NCBI GenBank assembly: GCA_947167135.1
Contig: CAMVGV010000014.1
Span: 1 to 53,377 of the forward strand
Direction of reading: 5' to 3'
From: an uncultured Lachnospiraceae bacterium
GTDB taxonomy: Bacteria; Bacillota; Clostridia; Lachnospirales; Lachnospiraceae
Length of the DNA stretch: 53,377 nt
The translations under genes and the position numbers were made by a program. Below the pieces are notes generated by a model that worked only from the letters and a program-made list of their open reading frames with translations, was not told the origin of the DNA and made no database searches. Of this stretch, positions 33,654 to 42,095 are shown piece after piece; the first letter of the stretch is position 1; each line of letters starts with the position of its first letter.

Positions 33654-33697
33654 AAATTGTTCTAAATAAAACACAAGATTTTGGGGTTTTTTTATAT

Positions 33698-35239
33698 ATG
33701 CACCGATTGAAAGCACAAATTATAGCGGGTGTTCTTGCTGCGGGACTTGTCGTTTCGGGAAGTCCTTTTGCTGTGTCTGCAAGTTCAGTCACCGAGGAGC
33801 TTCCTGCAGCAGGAGCTGCCAGGATACTCAATGAAGGAAAATCCGCCACTGTTATAAGAGCCGAAAAGATAAAGGCCACAGGAAAGGTTGATGCCACGGA
33901 TGTTATGACGGTCACCACGGCCGCCATGGAAGCTACCGAGAAGGCTACGGATTCCGGAGTCATCACCATTTCCGATACTGAAGAGAGCACGCAGGAGGAG
34001 ACTGATATCGAAACCTCCACCGAGACTCCTTCAGCGGGAGCAGGGGATTATGCCGTGGAGACCGACGGTGACCAGAGTCACAAGACAAGCTCCCATATTG
34101 CTGCTCCGGAGACTGAAAAGGAGGAAAGCACTGTTTCTGCAGATGATCTCTCCATGCTTTCCGCAGGAGCCGGAAGTGAAGAGACTGCTTCCGAAAAGGA
34201 TGAAGGGGAGATGGATCTGGTAAAGGCCGTGACCGAGGCTGAGAGTGATGAAACAGAGGATTTCAGCAATCTGGTCGTTGCCAATGTTTCCGATTTTGTT
34301 TATGTGAGGACCGAGCCCTCCGAGGATGCGGAGCCGGCCGGAAAGCTTTATAAGGATTCTGTGGGTGAAGCGCTGGAAGAGGCACAGGACGGCTGGATCA
34401 AGATAAAGTCCGGAAATACCGAGGGCTATGTGAATCTGGAATATGTATTTACCGGGGATCAGGCAGTCTCAAAGGCTAAAGAGGTAGGCAGGAGAAGCGC
34501 AAAGGTTATCACCACCACGCTTTATGTCCGTCAGAGTCCCAGTACCGAGGCGGAAGTTGTCGGACTGGTTCCCATGGATGATATCCTTACCGTAGAGGAA
34601 GAAACAGACTTAGACTGGGTCAAGGTTTCCATAGAAGAAGGTGACGGCTATGTAAGTACGGATTACGTAAAGGTGTATACCGAATTCGTACACGCAGAGT
34701 CAAAGTCCGAAGAGGAAGCCAGACTTAAGAAGGAAGAAGAAGAGAGACGTGCGGCTGCAAGAGCTGCCGAGGAAGCCGCTGCAAGGAACAGAAGGAATAA
34801 TTCCGGAAAGAACAACGGAAAAGGCAACGGCGGCGGAGGCGGCGGAAAGGGTAATTCCGGCGGAGGCGGCGGTTATGTCGCCAGAGGAAGCGGAAACGGC
34901 TCGTCTGTTGCAAACTACGCACTGCAGTTTGTCGGTAACCCGTACGTATACGGTGGATCGTCACTGACAAACGGAACGGACTGCTCCGGATTCGTAATGA
35001 GTGTATACAGGAACTTCGGTGTATCCCTGCCTCATTCCTCCGGTGGAGACAGAGGTGTAGGATATGCGGTATCCGGAGGACTTGCAAATGCGCAGGCAGG
35101 TGATATCGTCTGCTATTCCGGACACGTAGGAATCTACATCGGCGGTGGACAGATAGTACACGCATCCACAGCGAAGACAGGTATCAAGGTTTCAAATGCG
35201 AACTACAGAACACCTGTTGCGGTACGAAGGATCTTCTAA
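33698..35239 (+). CDS. Secreted NlpC/P60 peptidoglycan hydrolase with two SH3b domains
   Basis: The 513-residue protein has a signal peptide (AQIIAGVLAAGLVVSG core, SVSA-type cleavage near AVSA), a Ser/Thr/Glu-rich spacer to about residue 185, two bacterial SH3 domains (about 190-250 and 265-328), a charged Ala/Glu/Arg helix, a Gly/Asn-rich linker and a C-terminal NlpC/P60 domain. The catalytic triad is Cys429 (TDCSGF), His476 (SGHVGIY) and His488 (VHAS). It should cut D-gamma-Glu-diaminopimelate type bonds in peptide stems. The ribosome binding site is weak (GGGG about 11 bp upstream). A terminator follows at 35310. Confidence 0.93.
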   Translation: MHRLKAQIIAGVLAAGLVVSGSPFAVSASSVTEELPAAGAARILNEGKSATVIRAEKIKATGKVDATDVMTVTTAAMEATEKATDSGVITISDTEESTQEETDIETSTETPSAGAGDYAVETDGDQSHKTSSHIAAPETEKEESTVSADDLSMLSAGAGSEETASEKDEGEMDLVKAVTEAESDETEDFSNLVVANVSDFVYVRTEPSEDAEPAGKLYKDSVGEALEEAQDGWIKIKSGNTEGYVNLEYVFTGDQAVSKAKEVGRRSAKVITTTLYVRQSPSTEAEVVGLVPMDDILTVEEETDLDWVKVSIEEGDGYVSTDYVKVYTEFVHAESKSEEEARLKKEEEERRAAARAAEEAAARNRRNNSGKNNGKGNGGGGGGKGNSGGGGGYVARGSGNGSSVANYALQFVGNPYVYGGSSLTNGTDCSGFVMSVYRNFGVSLPHSSGGDRGVGYAVSGGLANAQAGDIVCYSGHVGIYIGGGQIVHASTAKTGIKVSNANYRTPVAVRRIF

Positions 35240-35309
35240 ATCCGGGGAGCGGGCCGGAGCTGAAGGAAGAATTGGAGCGAAGAACGTAAGTCCTATATAT
35301 GCAGGAAAT

Positions 35310-35341
35310 AAGCGGAATCGGTTTTTACCGGTTCCGCTTTT
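35310..35341 (+). terminator. Intrinsic terminator of the NlpC/P60 gene
   Basis: AAGCGGAATCGG pairs with CCGGTTCCGCTT across TTTTTA, giving a 12-bp stem with one G-U type mismatch, followed by TTCAATTT. Confidence 0.8.
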
Positions 35342-35344
35342 CAA

Positions 35345-35371
35345 TTTACATAATGTCTGTTATCATGTAAA
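35345..35371. promoter_or_regulatory. Inverted repeat upstream of the M6 protease gene
   Basis: TTTACAT (35345-35351) and ATGTAAA (35365-35371) are perfect 7-bp arms 13 bp apart. This may be an operator or coincide with a weak promoter (TTTACA-17-TAAACA). It lies 144 bp before the protease ATG. Confidence 0.35.
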
Positions 35372-35394
35372 CATGATTGCGTTTCATTATTAGT

Positions 35395-35452
35395 AAAGGA
35401 TCTTTCCTGACCGGTAAGAAGATTCTTCGGGCTACGCCCTCAGAATGACATA
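35395..35452. repeat. GTCATTCTGAGCG-family remnant copies
   Basis: AAAGGATCTTTCC near 35395 and an inverted GAAGATTCTTCGGGCTACGC then CCTCAGAATGACA (ending 35452) are members of the family that precede the M6 protease gene. Confidence 0.75.
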
Positions 35453-35514
35453 GACGAAGGATGCTTTTGTTGGAAGATAATTGGGAGGAGAAAGGATTTT
35501 CTGGAGGATTCATT

Positions 35515-38271
35515 ATGATCAAAATGAAAAAGAGAATGAAACAATGGCTGGCGTTCGCACTGACACTCAGTTTACTGCTGCCGGTGAACGCTTTTGCTCT
35601 GCCCTCAGAGGAAGCCGGAGAGCAGGGCGGTATTGCGGAAATTGAGTATTCTGAGGACCAAACCAGTGCTTCGGAAACCGGGGATAGTGAGGATCAAAGC
35701 AGTGCACCGGAAACCGGGAATAGTGAGGACACCCATGAGTTCAGGATAAAGCATCCGGATAAACCTGTGACACCGGACAGTATCCGTGGAGACTACGCCG
35801 GCGGTTTAAGGATACAGGGGGCTGCAGCAGAGAAGACGCTGCCTCTTGTGATGATTGTTGTGAGCTACAATAATATCGGATATGACAAGAGCCATGAATG
35901 GTATGATGATTTCTTTGGCGATAAGGACAGTCTGCAGGACTACTATTCCATTATGTCAAACAGGAAATTTACCTGGGTGCCCGCGGAAGAGAACTGCAGC
36001 ACTCATGACCCTCAGGAGAAGGATACAGTCAAGGAAAGCTTCGACAGGATAAATGATGGTATTATCCATGTGACACTTAACGAAGATCATGGAGAGTGGG
36101 GGGATACTAATAACGATGATAAGATGGGCACGATCGATCAAAGTCTGATTGCCGCCCTTGATAAAGCTGACGAATATATTGATTTCAGTAAATATGACAG
36201 AAATGATAATAAGAAAATAGAGAATAACGAGCTCGGAGTAGGCTTTATCCTGGCCGGTTATGAAGCTGCCGGAGCCGGTTCGGGTACAGAATTCTATAAT
36301 GCACATAAGAATATGATGCTATGGTCCCATCAAAGCGAAATGAGTTATGAAGATGATAGCGAAGGATATTTTGACGGGGTCCGCATAGCTTCTTATATTG
36401 CCGTTCCCGATTTTGCGGTTATAGACAGCGAAAAAGAGGATGTCTCTGATGCAAACGTGAAGAAAGAGGATCTGGGTGTCGTATATCATGAGCTGGGACA
36501 CTATCTCGGACTTCCGGATTTTTATGATACGGAATATCTGGAAAGTACAAAGCCTGATAAAGCAGTATGGATGGGATACGACTCATTTATTTTAAGCCTT
36601 ATGGATGAAGGAGGCAATGCGAAGGATCTGAAGGGAAACAAACGTCCCTCGGCCCTTGATGCCTGGAGCAGGGCTTTTCTAGAATGGGAGGAGCCGGAAA
36701 TCGCCGAAGGAGACGGAGAGTATACATTATATAGCCAGGAGAGTGGCAATTACAATATACTGAAGATCCCCACGGAAATAGATAGCGAGTATTATCTTCT
36801 GGAAAACAGGAGAACAGAGGGGATCGACATCGGACTTCGCGAGTATAAAACTGATCTTGGAAACGGAAGGATAGCGTCATCAAACGGTCTGGTGCTATGG
36901 CATATTGATGAAGATGTGTATAACGATTACAAGTCTAACAATAAGGTGAACAACACTGACCACCGTCTTGCCATTGTTCCGCTGTTTGCCGAAAGCCTGA
37001 AGGACAACAGGGATTCTTTTACACTTGATTTTAAGGGCTCCAAACCCTATACAGCTGAAGATGATAACAAAGGACTTCTTCCCTTCTACAGTAAGTCCAA
37101 TTTTGAGGCGATATTCGGTGATATTAAAGATTATGAAGAAGGTCTGTATCTGCCGGTCTATGGAGAAGGTGACAAGGCCGATGATCCGGACAGCCGTATT
37201 TTAAGCAGCATCCGGCTGGAATTCATAGATGATGATTCACGGGAAATGAAGGTAAGGATAAGCGGAGTTCCCGAGCCCGCGCCGGAGCCGGAGCCGGAAG
37301 ATAAGAAGGATAAATACAGCAGTGGAGAAGCACTGAGTTCGATTCTCACGGAAAAAGATCTTTCGGTACTTAATGACCCTTCTGTCTCTGTAGCTTCCAA
37401 AAACGGTGTTCTCTTAAAGATCGATAAAGCGATAGAGAGCAGGGTAAAGGGAAAGAAAACGATCTCCTTTAATTCTGCCGTAAGAGGTAATAATACTTCA
37501 AGAGAGTACTGGGTCAGGATAATAAGAAACCGTGCGCTCCGTTACGACGGAAGGAATCATTCCGCTGTGGGGAACGGAAGCGGAAAATCTAAAAATTCGG
37601 ATATCGAAATAAAGCTGTATTACTGTGAAAAAGAGGGGAAGTACGCATTTAATGCTCCCTCGGAGAATACCATAGCTTCTGCAAACGGAGACTGGAAGGA
37701 AGCAAAGGTAAAAAAGATCACGATCAAAAATTCCAATAAGGCTACCTTTGATTATACCGGAAACAGGAATGAAGGGATAAAGGGCTACAAAGGAGCTGCA
37801 TATATCACTAAGATAGTCCTTTCGGACAAGGAGCTGAACAGAACCCTCGGAAAGGGACTGAACCAGATCCTGAAGGGTTATTCGAAGAGGTTTAGGTCTG
37901 ATAAGACAAGCAGGTACACAGACGGAGATCTGGAGAAGACAGGTGCGGATGAGGAAAAGCAGTTTATCATCCCGGTTTATCCTCTGTTCATCGGAATCGG
38001 CAGTGATTACGGACAGTATACGGACGGACAGGGAAACCCGAATAAGTATACAGTCGAAAAGGGCAGTTTAAATCCGCAGGAGACCAGGCTGACGGGATCC
38101 TGTGTGAGATTTAATTACTCTGCGGGCAATTCAAAGACTGTCAAGCTTCGCTTCAGCAGTAAAAAAACCAGGGACTTTTTATCCGCAATAGCAAAGTCCA
38201 CGGATAATCAGAATGGTTCAAAAAGACTGCTCACTGCCACGGGCAATTATTACGGGATTCTGGAATATTGA
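35515..38271 (+). CDS. Secreted M6-type (immune inhibitor A-like) metalloprotease
   Basis: The 918-residue protein has a signal peptide (KRMKQWLAFALTLSLLLPVNAFA), so it is exported. The zinc motif is HELGHYLGLPD at residues 325-335 (HExxHxxGxxD). VWMGYDSFILSLMDEGG and RPSALDAWSRAFLEWEEPE follow, typical of M6 peptidases. EF-hand-like runs (DTNNDDKMGTIDQSL, DRNDNKKIENNELG) before the zinc motif may bind calcium. The last 300 residues, after a Pro/Glu spacer near 600-615, show no family I recognise and may bind the cell surface or a substrate. ATG 35515 is chosen because GGAGG lies 7 bp upstream; earlier in-frame codons are without one. Confidence 0.85.
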   Translation: MIKMKKRMKQWLAFALTLSLLLPVNAFALPSEEAGEQGGIAEIEYSEDQTSASETGDSEDQSSAPETGNSEDTHEFRIKHPDKPVTPDSIRGDYAGGLRIQGAAAEKTLPLVMIVVSYNNIGYDKSHEWYDDFFGDKDSLQDYYSIMSNRKFTWVPAEENCSTHDPQEKDTVKESFDRINDGIIHVTLNEDHGEWGDTNNDDKMGTIDQSLIAALDKADEYIDFSKYDRNDNKKIENNELGVGFILAGYEAAGAGSGTEFYNAHKNMMLWSHQSEMSYEDDSEGYFDGVRIASYIAVPDFAVIDSEKEDVSDANVKKEDLGVVYHELGHYLGLPDFYDTEYLESTKPDKAVWMGYDSFILSLMDEGGNAKDLKGNKRPSALDAWSRAFLEWEEPEIAEGDGEYTLYSQESGNYNILKIPTEIDSEYYLLENRRTEGIDIGLREYKTDLGNGRIASSNGLVLWHIDEDVYNDYKSNNKVNNTDHRLAIVPLFAESLKDNRDSFTLDFKGSKPYTAEDDNKGLLPFYSKSNFEAIFGDIKDYEEGLYLPVYGEGDKADDPDSRILSSIRLEFIDDDSREMKVRISGVPEPAPEPEPEDKKDKYSSGEALSSILTEKDLSVLNDPSVSVASKNGVLLKIDKAIESRVKGKKTISFNSAVRGNNTSREYWVRIIRNRALRYDGRNHSAVGNGSGKSKNSDIEIKLYYCEKEGKYAFNAPSENTIASANGDWKEAKVKKITIKNSNKATFDYTGNRNEGIKGYKGAAYITKIVLSDKELNRTLGKGLNQILKGYSKRFRSDKTSRYTDGDLEKTGADEEKQFIIPVYPLFIGIGSDYGQYTDGQGNPNKYTVEKGSLNPQETRLTGSCVRFNYSAGNSKTVKLRFSSKKTRDFLSAIAKSTDNQNGSKRLLTATGNYYGILEY

Positions 38272-38420
38272 CCGGGTGAAAGCTGTGATCAAAGAGCTGC
38301 TGCCGGGACAGGGTAGGTTCTACGGGGAATAAGTGTCCATACAATAAACTGAGGGTATGATTGTACACATAAAAAAATTGCACAAAGAATTAGCTGTTAT
38401 TTTCCTCAAATAAAAAATCA

Positions 38421-38490
38421 GCATAAGTGTTTTGGAAAGTTATCCACCAAATCCATTACGATTAAACACTTATGCACGGACTTATCCACA
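38421..38490. promoter_or_regulatory. DnaA-box cluster within an inverted repeat
   Basis: TTATCCACA at 38482-38490 is a perfect DnaA box. TTATCCACC (38440-38448) and TTATGCACG (38470-38478) are one mismatch away. A perfect 12-bp inverted repeat, GCATAAGTGTTT (38421-38432) and AAACACTTATGC (38464-38475), surrounds the first box. AT-rich sequence lies to the left. The stretch from 38272 to 38799 has no gene; it holds this cluster, the rpsT promoter and leader, and otherwise nothing recognised. Confidence 0.6.
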
Positions 38491-38642
38491 CTGTCCACCG
38501 AAAAATAACCACTTTTACCCTATTTTTATCGGGAGAGGAGCGCACCTGTCTTTTGTTAAAAACATACAAATAACATTCGAAATCACATAAAAACAGGATT
38601 CGGTATTGACTTTTTTATTGTAAATACAATGGATGATAACCC

Positions 38643-38671
38643 TTGACAAGAGCAGAGTGCGTTTGTAGAAT
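38643..38671 (+). promoter_or_regulatory. Promoter of rpsT
   Basis: TTGACA (38643-38648) and TAGAAT (38666-38671) are spaced by 17 bp. Upstream, a palindrome ATTGTA-AA-TACAAT lies at 38617-38630 after TTGACT at 38606-38611. The leader of about 120 nt has small hairpins (AGCAT/ATGCT near 38718-38734, CCGC/GCGG near 38738-38748) and ends in AAGGAGG. Confidence 0.8.
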
Positions 38672-38799
38672 ATCGTAGTATGCATAAACCCAGTGCCCAC
38701 GTGTCAGGCCTCGGAAAAAGCATAATGACCATGCTCCCGCAAAGCGGAGGTGTAGAATTGATTTTCATTGAAAAACTGAGGATAAGGAGGTAAGGAAGA

Positions 38800-39063
38800 T
38801 TGGCAAATATCAAATCTGCTAAGAAGCGGGTTATTACCAGCGCCAAGAGAGCGGAGAGAAATAAATCCCGTAAATCAGCCGTAAAGACTTCCATTAAGAA
38901 GGTTTATGCGGCCATAGATGCTAACGACAAGGCAGCAGCTTCCGAAGCGCTTAAGGCAGCTATCGGAGAGATGGAAAAGGCCGGATCAAAGGGGCTGTTC
39001 CATAAAGGAACCGTTTCCAGAAAGGTTTCCCGTCTTTCAAAGGCTGTTAACAGGTTAGGATAA
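38800..39063 (+). CDS. rpsT: 30S ribosomal protein S20
   Basis: The 87-residue basic protein starts ANIKSAKKRVITSAKRAERNKS... and has the S20 helical pattern (KTSIKKVYAAIDA, FHKGTVSRKVSRLSKAVN). It binds 16S rRNA in the small subunit. The start codon is TTG, preceded by AAGGAGG. A long structured leader between promoter and start would suit feedback control, which is known for S20 in E. coli; here this is inference. It is followed by an intrinsic terminator. Confidence 0.97.
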   Translation: MANIKSAKKRVITSAKRAERNKSRKSAVKTSIKKVYAAIDANDKAAASEALKAAIGEMEKAGSKGLFHKGTVSRKVSRLSKAVNRLG

Positions 39064-39089
39064 CAGCTTATATTACAAAAGGACTTTGG

Positions 39090-39125
39090 CCCCTGCGGTA
39101 TCCCTCTATGCTGCAGGGGTTTTTT
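39090..39125 (+). terminator. Intrinsic terminator of rpsT
   Basis: CCCCTGC (39090-39096) pairs with GCAGGGG (39113-39119), followed by a run of six T (39120-39125). Confidence 0.88.
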
Positions 39126-39194
39126 GCGATCATCATTTCCGGCGGAAAAATGGCAAATTCTTCCTCCATCGGGTATAATTACGGAATGAGAGAA

Positions 39195-39425
39195 ATGGAT
39201 TTCAAAATGGAAATTAAATATGAGCATATCGTTCCCGGTGCGGAGGTGGAGGTAGAGGAATCGGAGCTGCAGGGCGGACTCGTAGTCTACTATACCATAA
39301 TACCCGCTATTGCTATGTCCGGAAACTTTAAGAGACAGGACGCACTAACCTCCCTGAGAGGAAAAGTGAAATCTGTGAGAGAGGGAAACGGCGGAGGATG
39401 GTATGTCACGGTCGGGTTTCCGTAA
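39195..39425 (+). CDS. Small uncharacterised protein
   Basis: A 76-residue frame lies right after the rpsT terminator. The sequence begins MDFKMEIKYEHIVPGAEVEV and includes ALTSLRGKVKSV and GGGWYVTVGFP, a pattern that looks like a compact beta protein. Family not recognised. A TATAAT at 39174-39179 may serve as -10, giving a very short leader. ATG 39186 and 39207 are alternative starts. A frame open from 39108 runs through the terminator and is rejected. Confidence 0.6.
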   Translation: MDFKMEIKYEHIVPGAEVEVEESELQGGLVVYYTIIPAIAMSGNFKRQDALTSLRGKVKSVREGNGGGWYVTVGFP

Positions 39426-39600
39426 AGGGTGTGTTTGTACCTGACCCTGATGCGCTTGTCCCGTCAATAGACGTGTTTTACTGAACCGTGCGTAGATCGG
39501 GGGATTCAGGCCGATTATGAAAGAATAACGGTCATCCTGCTCCGGAATGAATTAATATTTGCAACCATCTGAAACAAATGCGTAAATACGGGGATATTTT

Positions 39601-39772
39601 GTCATCCTGAGCGTCAGCGACGCTTATCCCACATCGCAGATGTGGGATGCCGCCCCGGCGAGGTTTATCCCACATCGGAGATGTGGGATGCCCCCCGGCG
39701 AGGGGTTGCGAAGCAACAGGAAGGATCTTCCCCTCGGGTAATGAAGATTCTTCGCTTCGCTCAGAATGACAA
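39601..39772. repeat. Composite repeat with ATCCCACATC hairpins
   Basis: A GTCATCCTGAGCGTCAGCGA copy starts at 39601. Two hairpins follow, each ATCCCACATC-nnn-GATGTGGGAT with perfect 10-bp arms, at 39626-39648 and 39667-39689, with CCGGCGAGG between and after. An inverted family copy (GAAGATTCTTCGCTTCGCTC then AGAATGACA) ends at 39772. The same combination occurs at the right edge of the window (53323-53377). No gene lies between 39426 and 40233; bases 39426-39600 show nothing recognised. Confidence 0.85.
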
Positions 39773-39776
39773 ATAG

Positions 39777-39915
39777 AGCCGGAATGACAAAAATAGCCGG
39801 GAGAGCAAAAATAGACGGGAGAACAAAGATAGCCGGGAGAGCAAAGATAGCCGGGAGAGCAAAAATAGCCGGGAGAGCAAAGATAGTCGGAAGAGCAAAG
39901 ATAGCCGGGAGAACA
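39777..39915. repeat. 18-bp minisatellite
   Basis: About eight imperfect units of AGCCGGGAGAGCAAAGAT run head to tail, with variants AGACGGGAGAACAAAGAT and AGTCGGAAGAGCAAAGAT. The first unit is AGCCGGAATGACAAAAAT, which merges with the end of the upstream repeat (GAATGACA), as if the array grew from that end. Because the unit is a multiple of three, a frame stays open in it (six-residue repeat IFALPA on the minus strand), but this is not judged to be a gene. Confidence 0.9.
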
Positions 39916-39982
39916 AGGCGGAGCAACGCGTCGTTACTGCAGTAAGGAACTGTTCATAAATAACTTTTGAAGAATTATTGTA

Positions 39983-40198
39983 ACTATTCAGAACAGTCAC
40001 TTGCGGAACCGCAAGTGACGTATGAAAACCTCGGCATTTTGTACGGGGCACTGACGCGCTTAGCGCGTCAATACGTGCCCGTGAAATGTCCACTGGACAT
40101 TTCACCTTTCGGTCCATCGTGCGTAGCACGATTTAATTGACCGAATGCGCTGTATCTGTTCAGAAGCCAAAGGGTTCTGAACAGATAAGATTTTTTTT
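39983..40198. repeat. Five consecutive hairpins upstream of lepA
   Basis: In order: TCACTTGCGG/CCGCAAGTGA (39997-40018, 10-bp stem); GGGCAC...GTGCCC enclosing TGACGCGC/GCGCGTCA (40046-40080); GTGAAATGTCCA/TGGACATTTCAC (40081-40105, 12-bp arms); TTCGGTC...GACCGAA enclosing TCGTGC/GCACGA (40108-40145); TATCTGTTCAGAA/TTCTGAACAGATA (40153-40187, 13-bp arms). The last is followed by AGATTTTTTTT, so it may act as a terminator. lepA starts 36 bp later. Confidence 0.88.
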
Positions 40199-40233
40199 GA
40201 ACAGATCCTAAGTTGTAAAAGAGAGACAGAAAA

Positions 40234-42042
40234 ATGGATCAGCAGCATATCAGGAATTTCAGCATAATAGCACATATAGATCATGGAAAGTCCACACTGG
40301 CGGACAGGGTCATAGAAGCCACCGGGCTTTTGACAGAGAGGGAAATGCAGGAGCAGATCCTTGACAATATGGAGCTGGAACGGGAACGCGGCATCACGAT
40401 AAAGAGCCAGGCCGTCCGCACGGTATACAAGGCAAAAAATAACGAGGAATATATTTTCAATATGATAGACACCCCGGGGCACGTGGACTTTACCTATGAG
40501 GTAAGCAGAAGCTTAAAGGCCTGTGACGGGGCAGTGCTGGTGGTGGATGCTTCACAGGGAATAGAAGCCCAGACCCTGGCCAATGTGTATCTCGCATTGG
40601 ATAACGACCTGGATGTTTTTCCGGTTTTGAATAAGATAGATCTTCCGAGTGCGGATCCCGACAGGGTGGCGGAGGAAATAGAGGATGTTATCGGTATTGA
40701 GGCTATGGATGCCCCGAGGATTTCCGCAAAGCAGGGTATCGGAATAGAGGATGTGCTTGAGGAGATCGTACATAAGATACCGGCGCCAAAGGGAGATCCG
40801 GATAAGCCCCTGAAGGCTCTTATTTTCGACTCCCTCTACGATTCCTATAAGGGGATCATAGTGTTTATAAGGGTTATGGACGGAACCGTGAAAAAGGGTG
40901 ACCGTGTCAGGTTTATGGCCACCGGAAAAAGCGATCTTGTTGTGGAGGTCGGATATTTCGGAGCGGGACAGTTTATTCCCTGTGATGAGCTTTCGGCAGG
41001 TGCAGTGGGTTATATCTGTGCCAGCATCAAGGATCTAAAGGAAACGAGGGTGGGAGATACGGTAACAAATGACCTTGATCCCTGCGATGAGGCTCTGCCG
41101 GGTTACAGAAAGGTGAATTCCATGGTCTACTGCGGAATTTATCCCGCAGATGCTGCCAAATATACGGATCTCAGGGAAGCACTCGAAAAGCTGCAGCTTA
41201 ATGACGCATCTCTTGTATATGAGCCTGAAACCAGCGCAGCTCTGGGCTTCGGCTTCCGCTGCGGTTTTCTGGGACTTCTCCATCTTGATATCATTGAGGA
41301 ACGGCTTGAAAGGGAGTACGATCTGGATCTTGTCACCACAGCCCCCGGAGTTGTCTATAAGGTTTACAAAAATGACGGAACCGTCATAGATATCACAAAT
41401 CCCGCCAATCTTCCGGATCCGACGGAGATAGAGCATATGGAGGAGCCCTTTGTGGCGGCGGAGATCATGGTGAATACTGAATTCCTCGGTGCGATCATAA
41501 AGCTCTGTCAGGAAAGACGGGGGATACAGACCGGAATGGACTATATAGAGACTACAAGGGTACTCCTGAAATACGATCTTCCATTAAATGAGATAATATA
41601 TGATTTCTTCGATGCCCTGAAGAGCAGATCCAAGGGCTATGCCTCCTTTGACTATGAACTGAAGGAATATGTGCCTTCAAGCCTTGTCAAGCTGGATATA
41701 CTCATAAACCGGGAGTATGTGGACGCCCTCTCCTTCATAGTGTTCAAGGACAGTGCCTATGAGAGAGGGAGAAAGATGTGCGAGAAGCTGAAGGCCGAGA
41801 TACCCAGACACTTATTTGAGATACCCATACAGGCAGCGGTGGGAGGCAAGGTCATCGCCCGTGAAACCGTAAAGGCCGTCCGGAAGGATGTGCTGGCAAA
41901 GTGCTACGGAGGAGATATCTCCAGAAAGAAGAAGCTCCTCGAAAAGCAGAAGGAGGGAAAGAAGAAGATGCGGCAGATCGGAAGCGTAGAGGTTCCGAAG
42001 GAAGCATTCTTAAGCGTATTGAAGCTGGACAGCGAAGACTGA
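40234..42042 (+). CDS. lepA: Elongation factor 4 (LepA)
   Basis: The 602-residue GTPase has the G1 motif [10 protein letters not shown]2 [10 protein letters not shown]3 DTPGHVDF, G4 LNKIDLP, domain II and III of the EF-G type, and the LepA-specific C-terminal domain ending [18 protein letters not shown]. It promotes ribosome back-translocation or assembly under stress. GAGAGACAG precedes the ATG. The hairpin at 40153-40187 may end transcription from upstream, but its own promoter was not found with confidence. Confidence 0.97.
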   Translation: MDQQHIRNFSIIAHIDHGKSTLADRVIEATGLLTEREMQEQILDNMELERERGITIKSQAVRTVYKAKNNEEYIFNMIDTPGHVDFTYEVSRSLKACDGAVLVVDASQGIEAQTLANVYLALDNDLDVFPVLNKIDLPSADPDRVAEEIEDVIGIEAMDAPRISAKQGIGIEDVLEEIVHKIPAPKGDPDKPLKALIFDSLYDSYKGIIVFIRVMDGTVKKGDRVRFMATGKSDLVVEVGYFGAGQFIPCDELSAGAVGYICASIKDLKETRVGDTVTNDLDPCDEALPGYRKVNSMVYCGIYPADAAKYTDLREALEKLQLNDASLVYEPETSAALGFGFRCGFLGLLHLDIIEERLEREYDLDLVTTAPGVVYKVYKNDGTVIDITNPANLPDPTEIEHMEEPFVAAEIMVNTEFLGAIIKLCQERRGIQTGMDYIETTRVLLKYDLPLNEIIYDFFDALKSRSKGYASFDYELKEYVPSSLVKLDILINREYVDALSFIVFKDSAYERGRKMCEKLKAEIPRHLFEIPIQAAVGGKVIARETVKAVRKDVLAKCYGGDISRKKKLLEKQKEGKKKMRQIGSVEVPKEAFLSVLKLDSED

Positions 42043-42044
42043 GA

Positions 42045-42081
42045 GTATCTTTTCAGATCCCAAAGGGCTCTGTACAGATAC
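42045..42081. repeat. TATCTTTTCAGA hairpin after lepA
   Basis: GTATCTTTTCAGA (42045-42057) pairs with TCTGTACAGATAC (42069-42081) with two mismatches. It is a relative of the hairpin before lepA. It fills the 53-bp gap between lepA and hemW. Confidence 0.7.
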
Positions 42082-42095
42082 GGATGAGGATGATA

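Noticed and set aside
38272-38799. Chromosomal origin oriC
   Set aside because: Three DnaA-type boxes occur but dnaA, dnaN, gyrB or rpmH are not adjacent; a regulatory or titration site is as likely.
39624-39926. Open frame with a six-residue repeat (IFALPA) on the minus strand
   Set aside because: It is the translation of the 18-bp minisatellite, has no ribosome binding site, and no protein family is recognised.
41901-42095. Longer HemW start inside lepA
   Set aside because: The extra residues are the shifted reading of lepA and lack homology; GAGGATGAT supports the start at 42096.
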